Positions 1 to 8,250 of a DNA stretch of 21,704 nucleotides are shown here, one piece after another. How positions within the stretch are numbered: position 1 is the stretch's first letter; the number at the start of each line of letters is the position of its first letter. The notes under the pieces are model-generated. The model saw only the letters and a list, made by a program, of their open reading frames with translations. It had not been told where the DNA came from and made no database searches. Position numbers and translations under genes: made by a program. This DNA is from Chara braunii (Eukaryota; Streptophyta; Charophyceae; Charales; Characeae): the NCBI GenBank assembly GCA_003427395.1, contig BFEA01000246.1, positions 677,605 through 699,308 of the forward strand, read 5' to 3'.

Positions 1-37
<37 letters not shown>
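1..37. repeat. (CT)n microsatellite at left edge
   Basis: The window opens with an uninterrupted CT dinucleotide run. The right edge is also a CT run, so the window looks like a contig that broke at microsatellites on both sides. Confidence 0.95.
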
Positions 38-39
<2 letters not shown>

Positions 40-603
40 TGTCCGACCAAAGTCCGGACCTTAAAGCTTTAATGATGGTTTTCGATTTAAAATATAACAA
101 ACTCGACTTCACAAAGATGTTTTATGCAAAATCAATGACGATACTTGACAATCCAATATGTATTCGTTTAACCTATGTGTCCCCTCCGATCATAATCGAG
201 GGGCAAAATCCAACCGGACGGTCAAAGAGTGACCGGCCAGGTCCGTAGCGCCTAGTCCATCCCCACTCGGATCCTACTATTAATTTTTTGGGAAGCCTCC
301 ACAAAATGTCAAACAAATGAGCAAAATGTTAGGTTGTAGTTTTTTCCACTCAAAGATGTACAACTCTTTGTTCCTCTTTTTTTTTAATCAGATAACACTT
401 AGAAAAAAAAAAAAAAAAAAGACAGAAAAGGTAAAAAAATATCAATTCTATCATTTTTTTATGCACAGTGATGTTTTCCGAATAATTGTTATTTTTTAAT
501 TTTGATTTTTGGTATAGGAAGGGAAAAAAAATTAAAGGGCAAAAAATAAAAGCCCTCTTCGATACGCCTTTGGACTACAGGTAGAAGGACAACAATAGTA
601 TCA
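38..603. other. AT-rich non-genic DNA with small hairpins
   Basis: I see no convincing gene here. There are A/T homopolymers (about 372-420) and two small inverted repeats. One is the CCCCTCCGAT/ATCGAGGGG pair around 181-203. The other is CGGTCA-AAGAG-TGACCG at 219-235. The stretch GATGTTTTATGCAAAATCAA near 116 loosely resembles the shared core of the MITEs further right. A GC-rich hairpin segment follows it, so this may be a decayed or truncated member of that group. Confidence 0.5.
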
Positions 604-812
604 CTTGCAGCAGCACCTGCAGTTGCTACTAGACCTGTTGTAAGTGCAGGATCAATAAGCAAATGCATATGCTTCTGCAAGTGTTGAAGCACCAATTGCA
701 GGTGAATGACTAATACTACAGGTGATGTTGCTGCTGCTGCAATGGCCTTGCCCTAGCAGCAGTTGCAATTACTGTTGAAACACTTACAAGAGTAGTTGCA
801 GCAGCAACAACG
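604..812. repeat. GCA/TGC-rich degenerate simple-sequence block
   Basis: The stretch is dense in GCAGCAG, TTGCAG and GTTGCTGCTG trinucleotide-like motifs. It could be read as alanine- or glutamine-rich peptide, but every frame is interrupted. A similar GCAGCAG-rich block sits between the two dinucleotide arrays at about 6903-6975. I regard it as degenerate trinucleotide repeat rather than a gene. Confidence 0.5.
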
Positions 813-1516
813 TCCCCCGTCGAGCGCATCGGTTCCCGTTTTTTTTTTTCTCGCAAAAGGCGAGAACCCTCCCAACCATATCACGTTGGACCTCTTTTCC
901 GTCAGGTACTACTCCCCACTAATATACCAAAGCACATTGCCACATTTAAAAAAAAAAAAGTGTTCACACCGTAGCTGCATAGTTGTAGCCACGCCAACTT
1001 GGCATATTGTACTCATGATAGTTGTCCACATGCATTTGATTGATCGTATTGCAGAGAAAATCGCCAATGTTGTTGAAGGACAGACACCTAGCAAGAAGTT
1101 AGTGTACAAGAAATAGATATGCAAAATGCGAGAGAAAGATTGGTAACGTTGTTATGTGGACGACAAGATTGTTTGCGCACGTGTGTAACACGATCGATAT
1201 TTTTAATGTAGAGGGGGATACATACTCATTCTTAGGGCACACCCGATGATCGAATGTCATGCACGCGCTGATACACGTGACATATGAGACTCTCTTATCA
1301 ACCAGGATAAACTTTAGTTTGATAACATCCATCACGGTGCTTGAGGGAGATTCTTATAAAAAATATATAAACAAGCAGGTACTAAACGACAGAGTGTCTA
1401 AATTTAGATTCAACGTGGGGTCCGCGTTAAATTGTTTAGCGCGCGTTGAATCAACGAGACCCGCAAAGATTTTTTCCATTCAACTTTAAATAATTTGAAG
1501 GAAAAAAAAAATTATG
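813..1516. other. Non-genic DNA, nothing recognised
   Basis: Only short unremarkable reading frames are present, for example one ending at 1116 and one at 1259-1489. Neither has a recognisable motif or supporting splice context. Homopolymer A and T runs occur near 839-850 and 946-959. Confidence 0.5.
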
Positions 1517-1769
1517 ATTATTATCAGGGTAACCGGCGTTCGGGACGGGCCGAACGCCCGAGCGTATGGGACCCCTTGGGGATGCGTTTGGCCGTCAGGG
1601 CCGAACGCGGTCAAAAAAAAAAAAAAAAAAAAAAAAAAAGTGATCAAAAAAATCCGAAAACAAGATATGTTATGAAAACAAAAAACTTAAACAAGATTTG
1701 CTTGAGCATTACATCCGAATTCCTTACCAAATTCGAAATAAAAATAAAATACGGAAAAAAAATACTAAT

Positions 1770-1818
1770 AATAAAAATAAAAATAAAAATAAAAATAAAA
1801 ATAAAAATAAAAATAAAA
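1770..1818. repeat. (ATAAAA)n hexanucleotide microsatellite
   Basis: About eight head-to-tail ATAAAA units lie inside the 1525-2294 element, just 3' of its shared core. Long lysine/asparagine or isoleucine/phenylalanine readings across it are artefacts of the repeat. Confidence 0.9.
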
Positions 1819-1852
1819 GAATTGAATTTAGCGAGCGTGCGCGCATGTTTTC

Positions 1853-2178
1853 GACACCACCATCTTTGGCGATTTTTCATTTTTTTGGGGCATAGCTAAA
1901 TGCCCTGAAAATTTACTGATGTGTACTTCACATAATACAAAACCCACTTAAAAAGTTTCAAAAAATAATAAAATTGTTTAGACGCCGCACTAAAGTGAAA
2001 ACAAAAAGTAAGAAGTGGAAAAATACTTGGGCGAGCACGTTCTGACACCGCCATCTTTGGCGATTTTTAATTCTTATTGGGCTTAGCCAAATAACTTGAA
2101 AATTTACAGGCATGTACCCCACGTCATAGAAAACTCACAAAACAAATTCAGAAAAACGTTATTATTTTGAGGCTCCGA
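1853..2178 (+). repeat. Diverged direct repeat, period about 191 bp
   Basis: Two copies start with GACACC(A/G)CCATCTTTGGCG, at 1853 and 2044. Both continue through GATTTTT, GGGC(A)TAGC(T/C)AAAT and GAAAATTTAC, then lose similarity gradually around 1986 and 2178. They show that the 770-bp element grew by an internal duplication. Confidence 0.7.
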
Positions 2179-2237
2179 AATAATTTTTGGCGGGGGCCGA
2201 ACGCCGTCGGGTTTGGACCCCGTACGGGACCCCGAAC

Positions 2238-2283
2238 GCCCGTACGTACGGAGGTCTGCCCGGGGACCTCCGTACGTACGGGC
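2238..2283. repeat. Perfect 19-bp inverted repeat, 8-nt loop
   Basis: The arm GCCCGTACGTACGGAGGTC (2238-2256) is matched exactly by its reverse complement at 2265-2283, separated by TGCCCGGG. It lies just inside the right end of the 770-bp element and is its strongest subterminal hairpin. Confidence 0.9.
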
Positions 2284-2302
2284 TGGTGACCCAAATTATT
2301 AT

Positions 2303-4557
2303 TACTATTATTTTATTTTCATATTGATTTTATTTCGCGGAGAAAGGGTAAGGGAGAAGGAAAAAAAAAAGTGTTGTAGTTCATTTTGAGTAGTATAATC
2401 CTATGTTTTGTATTTGTTTTTATTAACTTTTTATTTTTCAATTTAAATTTCAAATACATAAAAACAAAGAAAAAAACCAAGAAAAGAAGATGAAATGAGT
2501 TCGATGTGTGTATGTGTGTGTGTGTGCGTGTGTGTGTGTGTGTGTGTGCGTGTGTTTGTGTATGTGTGTGTGTGAGAGTTTGGGGGGGAGGTATTTAAGG
2601 GGAGGGGGTGGTTTGGGAGGGGGATGGTTTCTTTTTCTTTCATTTTAATCGTGCAGGGGTGGTAGGCCAAGTACTTGAACCCACACTATTTATTGAGTAT
2701 ACGTTGATTGGAGAGGAGACCACAGTGAGTGAGAAAACAAAGGAATAACTTTTTCGATGGTCGATGTGAATGTACGCAAGTTTAAGTATGAGTTTCTTTC
2801 ATAGTATTTACACAAGGAATGTGGCTTATCCGTATATCACGGCCATTGTTTTCTTGATCATGTTTCAATATAATACGAATTGTATTTGGAATGTACTAAC
2901 ACCAGGAACCAAAGCAGAGGGTGACCCATCGAGATAGTAAGCTTTTTCGTTGATTGACTTAACTCCTCAAGCACAATTGTTGGAGGTTTTCATTAGATAA
3001 AACTTACAGTCACTTCATGTTTTATGAGAGACAGAGGTCATTCATATATTAAGTTCAACCCGACATTTTATTAGTATTTTATGTATAGAGAATTCTCGTT
3101 TATTCACCTTATAAGGTAGATTCCAATTTATCAATCTATCATTGGCAATTTTCCTTATGCCTTGAAAATATTATTGGGTCAATTCATACGTTCCGATGTG
3201 GATTCTAGCTTTGCATTTGTTCAGCCTTTGAGTAAGTCCCTACTTATGAAGAATTATGCTCTCTCATAGACTTTGTTAGTCGTAAATATTTATTTCGCAC
3301 CAAAGATTGGGTGACGCTTCGTTAGTATCACCCTTTTATTAGTTAAAGGTGTGAAACATATCAAACTTTTATAACGTGATGTCATTGAGAGGTGTCTCAA
3401 TTATGATTTTTAATTTTTTTTTGTTTCTATCAAAATCATTAACCCATTAACGGGAATTAAAGAAACTGGACAATTGAGATGAGAGTAATATCATAGGTAT
3501 GCATGTCAAGTCGACAGTATTTCGTCTGAATTGTGCGAAGAGTCAATGTTTAATCGTTGTCACTTTGCATTGGAAATTTGACATTCAGTCGCGTGCAAGT
3601 TATAATGGCATCCATAACATGTAGTGGAGAAACTCAGATAATGTGCACACATGAGAGAGTTTTTGCTTTAAAAATACATTAAATGTCCCTCTTGTAATCA
3701 GAGTCAAGTTAAACATGTTCATTAATATTCAACATTTATATCGATTTTGAAATTTAAAATACCCCCTCCTCCAAAGAAAGCAAAACAAGGGAGAGAGGAG
3801 AATGAAGTACAATTTTTTTCTGCATTTTCATCATTTCAAAGTTTCAAAATCTTCAATATGAATATGAATATGCACAGTAAAAATTGTGAAATTTTGAAGT
3901 ACTGAAGATGTTGAAAATTATAAACACCCTTCCTTGGGAAAAATATATAATAGGGAAAAAAAACGGTTCAAAAATTTTCAGCATCCTCACTACTTCTTAA
4001 TTTTTAAAATCTCGACGGTATCCTTACCACTGGCGAGTGGATAATTTTAATCTTCTTCACTATTTTGAAGTCTTAAATGTTGAACAATGTAGATCCAGAT
4101 ATGAGAGACATTCAAAATATTTGGCATCTTCTCTACTTAAAATATTTCAGAATACATGTTTATTCGAATCAAAGACATTCAACATTTCTAGTTTTTTCAA
4201 AATCGTTCAAACTTGACAAAACATTAAAATTATTGAATAATTATCATCTCATTGTTTCTCTGATTGAATATTCAACGAATCATTAATCGTTTGAGTCAAC
4301 TCCGAACCACATAAAGGATGTCGTCATTGATCAACAAAATTCCAATTACTTCTTTAATCCCCACTTACAAGCGCATTTTAGTTATACCCTACAAAATGAA
4401 GATATCGTAGTTCACACTGAAGAAAAAAATTCAGTTAATGCTGAAAATCAAGGATATTTTGGGTGAGTCTTCGACAAATAGCAAACTCAATCACTCCCCG
4501 TAAAGTCCATAATATTGTGGGAATATTACAAAGGAGTCCTCCTCGAAAAGACAAATT
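2303..4557. other. AT-rich intergenic DNA without recognisable genes
   Basis: More than 2 kb of AT-rich sequence contains a TG microsatellite and a G-rich patch (2581-2625), but no reading frame with a motif. All frames are short. I see no tRNA-like fold or element ends in this stretch. Confidence 0.6.
2507..2575. repeat. (TG)n microsatellite
   Basis: This is an imperfect TG array with TA and GC interruptions, followed by a short G-rich stretch. Confidence 0.9.
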
Positions 4558-5074
4558 TTAGGTTACCAGTTGTCCGATGGCAGGACCTCCTGGCCGGACA
4601 GTCAGGGGGGCTCGGACAACTCTATTTTGAGCAATTTGAAGAACAAAAAAAAAAGGGAAAATGTGGGCATCTCTTTAACTTTCATTTTAGTTTTATGATT
4701 TTCCTTATACAAAGTCGGGAATCGGGTCCGGCGTCCCTTCCCAAAAAAAAGGAAGGTGGGATTCTTTGAATTAGGCATCATTGGCTGAGGTCAGAGGGCC
4801 CACCAAGTGTGTTGTAGCCAGCAATTCGTGGATACAATGGCAACAACCAGGCTATGTATCATGTTGATAAAAAAATTCGATGTGACCCTAAGGCAACAGT
4901 TGTTCAAGTTATTTTTCTGCATAACATAGTTACTTTTCAAATTTTTCATATGTGGTTTTGTCTTTTTGGTATTCATGCTTGGATAGACTGCCCCGGGAGG
5001 ACGGACGACAGGTTTTTCGATAGGACAACCTCGAATGGTTAAGGGTATTATGGACGTTCGACCCGGTAACATAG
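4558..5074 (-). mobile_element. GTTACC-ended non-autonomous element (517 bp)
   Basis: The left end is TTAGGTTACCAGTTGTCCGA. The right end, reverse-complemented, is CTATGTTACCGG (9 of 12 matching the left). The left end is nearly identical to the reverse-complemented right end of the 6351-7261 element (TTACCAGTTGTYCGATGG in both). A GTTGTCCGA...TCGGACAAC pair forms a hairpin at the left end (about 4569-4620). The shared core appears in reverse orientation at about 4874-4930, so the element is listed on the minus strand. The flanking 8-mers (GACAAATT and GTTAAAGG) match poorly. Either the target-site duplication has decayed or the ends are off by a few bases. Confidence 0.5.
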
Positions 5075-5388
5075 GTTAAAGGCAATATTGTCGGGGTCTA
5101 TGCGAAAACCCCAATTAAAAAAAAAAATCCCTCAAAGTCGAAGATGATGCATAAAATTCTTTACAAGTCAGTATAAAAGTTACAAATAATTAGTTAATAG
5201 CACCAACCCCTTCAAGTTAGGTATTGGAAGAAACCCCTTTTTATTTCTAAGTATTAAAAGTCGAATCTCATCGGTTAGATAACTAAATAAAATGCATATA
5301 AAAGTTGAAGCAAATATTGTTGGTATAAATAAATGCACTATCTCATCATTGGATCACAAGGATTGTTCGCATAAAATAACAGTGATTG
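5075..5388. other. AT-rich spacer, nothing recognised
   Basis: No gene, RNA or clear repeat is seen between the two mobile elements. The A-run near 5117-5127 is simple sequence. Confidence 0.5.
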
Positions 5389-5593
5389 TTAAACCACTAC
5401 TATCTTTGGCGCGTGAGAAAATAGAAAGACTCCGGTAGGCCTCCGACCTTTTCGGAGGCCGAAACGGAGCGACGGCCGCCGATCAGATTTATCAATGTCA
5501 ACCGTCGTCGGGCCCGACCTCCAAAACTTTATGAGTTTGGAAAAATATCAACTTTTTTTATTTTCCCACACGCCAAAGGTACTAGTGGTTTAA
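5389..5593. mobile_element. 205-bp MITE with 35-bp TIRs and TTAA flanks
   Basis: The left arm (5389-5423) starts TTAAACCACTACTATCTTTG. The right arm (5559-5593), reverse-complemented, starts TTAAACCACTAGTACCTTTG. The arms agree at 31 of 35 positions, including GGCG(C/T)GTG(A/G)GAAAATA. If the terminal TTAA is target sequence, this is a four-base TTAA duplication, the target of piggyBac-type transposases, with ACCACTA termini. If not, no other duplication is evident. The interior carries a second perfect hairpin, GGCCTCCGA-CCTTT-TCGGAGGCC (5438-5460). No coding capacity is present. Confidence 0.8.
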
Positions 5594-6017
5594 GGGAAAT
5601 AGGTTACCTAATAGTAAATATGTGTTAAAAGATGATTAGCAAAGAGGCGTGACTCGGAATCAGGTAAACATAGAGCTGAAATTTAGACGAGTTCAAACTG
5701 GTGAATGTCATTTATGAGTAAGCGACAGTTTCTTTGTGAAATGTGAAATGAGAAAATGAACGATGAGCAACAAATAAATAACGGATAAAAGTTAGGCCCC
5801 AAACAAGGTCCGAACACAAAGGAGCACACAATCAGAAATTAGTCAATTTTTTTATCACTTATGAATCACAAAGAAACGATGCTCCCTCCAGTTTCATTAT
5901 GAACATATTTAAACAATCATTATAGATATTTTTTTTTTCAGACTTAGTGGACACAAACTATTGTTTGAGGTAATTTTTATATTATATATGAATCATAAAA
6001 TGATGATCAATTAGAGT
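5594..6017. other. AT-rich spacer, nothing recognised
   Basis: No reading frame, RNA or repeat stands out. The last bases (6009-6016, AATTAGAG) are a possible decayed target-site duplication of the next element. Confidence 0.5.
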
Positions 6018-6306
6018 CTAGGTAGCAACGTGTTCACGTTCGGAGGCGAACGCGAACATGTTCGTCCGAACGCGAACAAGCGCCCAAAACCCTATAAACA
6101 CAAATATAAAATATATTAAAAGACCAAAATTCTCAGAAAACTCTGAAAACAATATATGTTATGCAAGATATCAATACAAGCAACTTTTGCCTTGGAGTCA
6201 TGTTCAAATTTGTAGCCAATCATGAGTTAAAAATAAAAAACCGAAATATACACGAGTTATTCGAGCGAACATGAAGGGGCGAGAACACGTTCGCCGTGCT
6301 ACGCAG
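6018..6306 (+). mobile_element. GTAGCA-ended MITE, copy A (289 bp)
   Basis: It is clearly homologous to the 7510-7851 element. Both have GTTCGGAGGCGAAC..AACATGTTCG..CCGAA.GCGAACAAGCGCC at the left. Both share the internal core AATACAAGCAACTTTTGCCT then TGGAGTCATGTTCAAAT. Both have GAAGGGGCG..AACRCGTTC and GTGCTACGCAG at the right. The left end CTAGGTAGCAACGTG and the reverse-complemented right end CTGCGTAGCACGGCG form a degraded TIR. Flanks AATTAGAG and AATTAAAC are a possible decayed 8-bp duplication. A CGAACATGTTCG palindrome lies at 6053-6064. There is no transposase. Confidence 0.7.
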
Positions 6307-6697
6307 AATTAAACATAGATAAATTTTATTCAAACAAATAGACATAAAGTCTAGGTTACCGGATCGGACGTCCGGGACTGCTCTGATCGTCCGGGGTTGT
6401 CCGATCGGACAACTGGTTGGACGTCCTCCCCGGGCAGTGTGTCTGGAGTCTGAATGGCCCAAAAAAAAAAAAAAAAAAAAAAAACTCAAAAAATTCCGAA
6501 AAGAACCTATGTTATGCAGAAAAATAAACTGAATAACTTTTGCCTTGGGGTTACATCGGAATTCTTTATAAAATTCAAAATAAAAATAAAACGAGATTTT
6601 TTATAAATTTTAAAATTTAAAATAAAAACTAAAACTATGTTATACAAAAAAATAAAATGAACAACTTTCGCCTTGGTCTTGCTACTGTTTCCTTCCT

Positions 6698-6902
6698 AGT
6701 GTGAGTGTGAGTGTGAGTATGTGTGTGGGTGTGCATGGGTGTCGGTGTGTGTTCGTGTGTGTAGACAATGCATCTGTGTGTGTGTACATAGTGTGTGTGT
6801 GTGTGCGAGTAGATAATGTGTATATGTGTGCTCACGTGCGTGTCACTCGTTGTGTTTGTGTGTTGATAAAATGTGTGTGTGTGTCTGTGTGTGTGTGTGT
6901 GC
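6698..6902. repeat. Imperfect (GT)n microsatellite
   Basis: This is a GT-rich array with interruptions, including purer runs near 6792-6804 and 6870-6901. It lies inside the 6351-7261 element. Cysteine/valine-rich readings across it are repeat artefacts. Confidence 0.9.
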
Positions 6903-6975
6903 AGTCAGCAACTGCTGCACATGCAGTGAACCATTCGCTGCGGCAGATGCAGCAGCTGCAGTGACAGCAGCATCC

Positions 6976-7008
6976 AAACACACACATACACACACACACA
7001 CACACACA
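6976..7008. repeat. (CA)n microsatellite
   Basis: A CA array in inverse sense to the GT array at 6698-6902, 74 bp away. The intervening block (6903-6975) is rich in GCAGCAG and CTGCAG. The arrangement could fold into one long hairpin. Confidence 0.9.
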
Positions 7009-7391
7009 TTCTATCCACACACCATCGCACCTCCCCCATTGTATCTGATTTTTATTTTGTTTTTTGCCGAGAACTGCCTGTAATTTTTTGGGGGGTAACC
7101 CATAGTGGTGCGCAGACCCCCCCCCGTTTTTTTTTGTTTTTTTTTTTCGTTTTTATTTTTAGCAAAAAAATAGTTGTCCGATTTTTCGGACAACTCCCAG
7201 CTGACCGTCTCCCGGAGACGTCGGGGGAAGACTTCTCCCCATCGAACAACTGGTAACATAGCATAAATACTATTTGAAACATATGTTGAACAAATACCAT
7301 CATTTTCAAAATTTAATTTTACAAGTATTTCTTCGGTTGTAGGAGCGCAATAAGAAAAGAGGTTCAACCCTCTTCAATATACGGATAATTG

Positions 7392-8250
7392 TTGGACCGT
7401 ACGGCACCCTATGTTTTGCTCGAACCAAGGGTTAAATCAAGTGGCACTCGTGCAATAGTTACGAAAAAGTTGAAGGCTTCACCGAGCAACGTCCAACTGG
7501 TGTTTGAACCTACGTAGCACCGTGTTCGTGTTCGGAGGCGAACACAAACATGTTCGCCCGAATGCGAACAAGCGCCAAAAAACCTATAAAATAAAATAAA
7601 GTTCTCAAAAAAATTTGAAAAAAAAATGTTATGTAAATAAACAATACAAGCAACTTTTGCCTTGGAGTCATGTTCAAATCCATAACCAATCATGAGTTAA
7701 AAATCAAAAACAAAAAATATATATATAACTTTTTCTTTTGACGAAAAAACAAATATGTTCGCCCGAACATGTTCGAGAGCTGTTCGCGCGAATGTGTTCG
7801 CACGTTCGCGCGAACGTGAAGGGGCGCAAACGCGTTCACTGTGCTACGCAGGTTTGAACAAAAACTAATTTGTGTAGCACTCTATTCAGGACTTGAATAG
7901 GGAACCATTTTAGCAATGTTGTATACAAAGTGGTGCAATACGAATAAAGTTGGCAGTACAAAAAAAAGTATAATGTGCATAGGGACCTATGCTATCAGAG
8001 TAGGGGCGCAATTGTTTAACACCCTGTGCGATACATGAACAAGGATCCAACCCACAAACACCCTATGCAGTCCATGGCGGGAGACCCTAACTAAATTGAA
8101 CCTTGCTTTGTGTTTGAAAAAGGAACTAAACTAGATTATACCTATATTCAATTAAGGATCTGAGTTGAATTGTGCTCTTTGTTGTAGATGAACAGAAACT
8201 ACATTGAGCGATGTTCTATGTTGTATTTGATCAGGGGCAACATTGCGAGC
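7392..8250. repeat. Degenerate minisatellite, period about 37 bp
   Basis: A loose motif of the form TRTTTGAACAAGGAAC-TAAAC followed by TTG..CTATGTTG recurs. Instances near 8034, 8071, 8113, 8150, 8188 and 8225 have spacings of 37-42 bp. Earlier instances near 7854 and 7891 are 37 bp apart, with weaker ones near 7418 and 7459. The array is split by the MITE at 7510-7851. The repeats are strongly diverged and I aligned them by eye. Confidence 0.5.
7510..7851 (+). mobile_element. GTAGCA-ended MITE, copy B, with perfect 8-bp TSD
   Basis: This is the best-defined element of the group. The 8-mer GTTTGAAC occurs directly outside both ends (7502-7509 and 7852-7859). The left TIR CTACGTAGCACCGTG and the reverse-complemented right TIR CTGCGTAGCACAGTG agree at 13 of 15 positions. 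An 8-bp duplication is typical of the hAT superfamily. Ends are packed with GTTCG/CGAAC motifs, including a perfect 18-bp palindrome CACGTTCGCGCGAACGTG (7801-7818) and CGAACATGTTCG (7764-7775). The shared core is at about 7626-7681. At 342 bp it has no coding capacity and must have been moved in trans. It is inserted in a pre-existing minisatellite. Confidence 0.85.

Larger units (their letters stand above)
1525..2294 (+). mobile_element. hAT-like non-autonomous DNA element (770 bp)
   Basis: The left end reads CAGGGTAACCGGC and the right end, reverse-complemented, TTGGGTCACCAGC (9 of 13 matching). The 8-mer ATTATTAT abuts both ends (1517-1524 and 2295-2302). This fits the 8-bp target-site duplication of hAT transposons, although the flanks are AT-rich and the match could be chance. 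Both ends carry CG-rich hairpins: GCGTTCGG/CCGAACGC near the left end, and a 19-bp inverted repeat at 2238-2283. The middle is AT-rich and contains the core (about 1664-1724, TATGTTATG then CATTACATCCGAATTCC) shared with the elements at 4558, 6018, 6351 and 7510. No transposase reading frame exists. The ends are inferred by eye. Confidence 0.6.
6351..7261 (+). mobile_element. GTTACC-ended non-autonomous element (911 bp)
   Basis: The left end is CTAGGTTACCGG and the reverse-complemented right end CTATGTTACCAG (10 of 12). Flanking 8-mers are CATAAAGT (6343-6350) and CATAAATA (7262-7269), a slightly decayed 8-bp duplication. Hairpins mark both ends: a perfect 18-bp palindrome GTTGTCCGATCGGACAAC (6396-6413), and GTTGTCCGA-TTTT-TCGGACAAC (7173-7194). 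The shared core occurs twice inside (about 6507-6564 and 6635-6678). The extra length comes from dinucleotide arrays and a GCAG-rich block (6698-7008). It encodes no transposase. The family assignment to hAT rests on the 8-bp flank and TIR pattern only. Confidence 0.65.

Noticed and set aside
489-695. Alanine-rich minus-strand frame over the GCA block
   Set aside because: Explained by degenerate trinucleotide repeats, with stops and no family match.
1259-1489. 76-codon plus-strand frame
   Set aside because: No motif, and it sits in AT-rich DNA where frames of this length occur by chance.
6635-7020. His/Thr- or Cys/Val-rich frames
   Set aside because: They are translations of the GT and CA microsatellites.
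7660-7682. GTTCAAATCC in the MITE core as a tRNA B box
   Set aside because: There is no convincing A box at the right distance, and the related cores replace the motif with CATCCGAATTCC or CATCGAATTT. The TIRs and 8-bp flank indicate a DNA transposon.
6053-7818. GAACATGTTC and GTTCGCGCGAAC palindromes as regulatory sites (LexA- or hormone-receptor-like)
   Set aside because: They recur only inside the ends of the MITEs, in a plant-like context, and are better explained as transposon subterminal hairpins.
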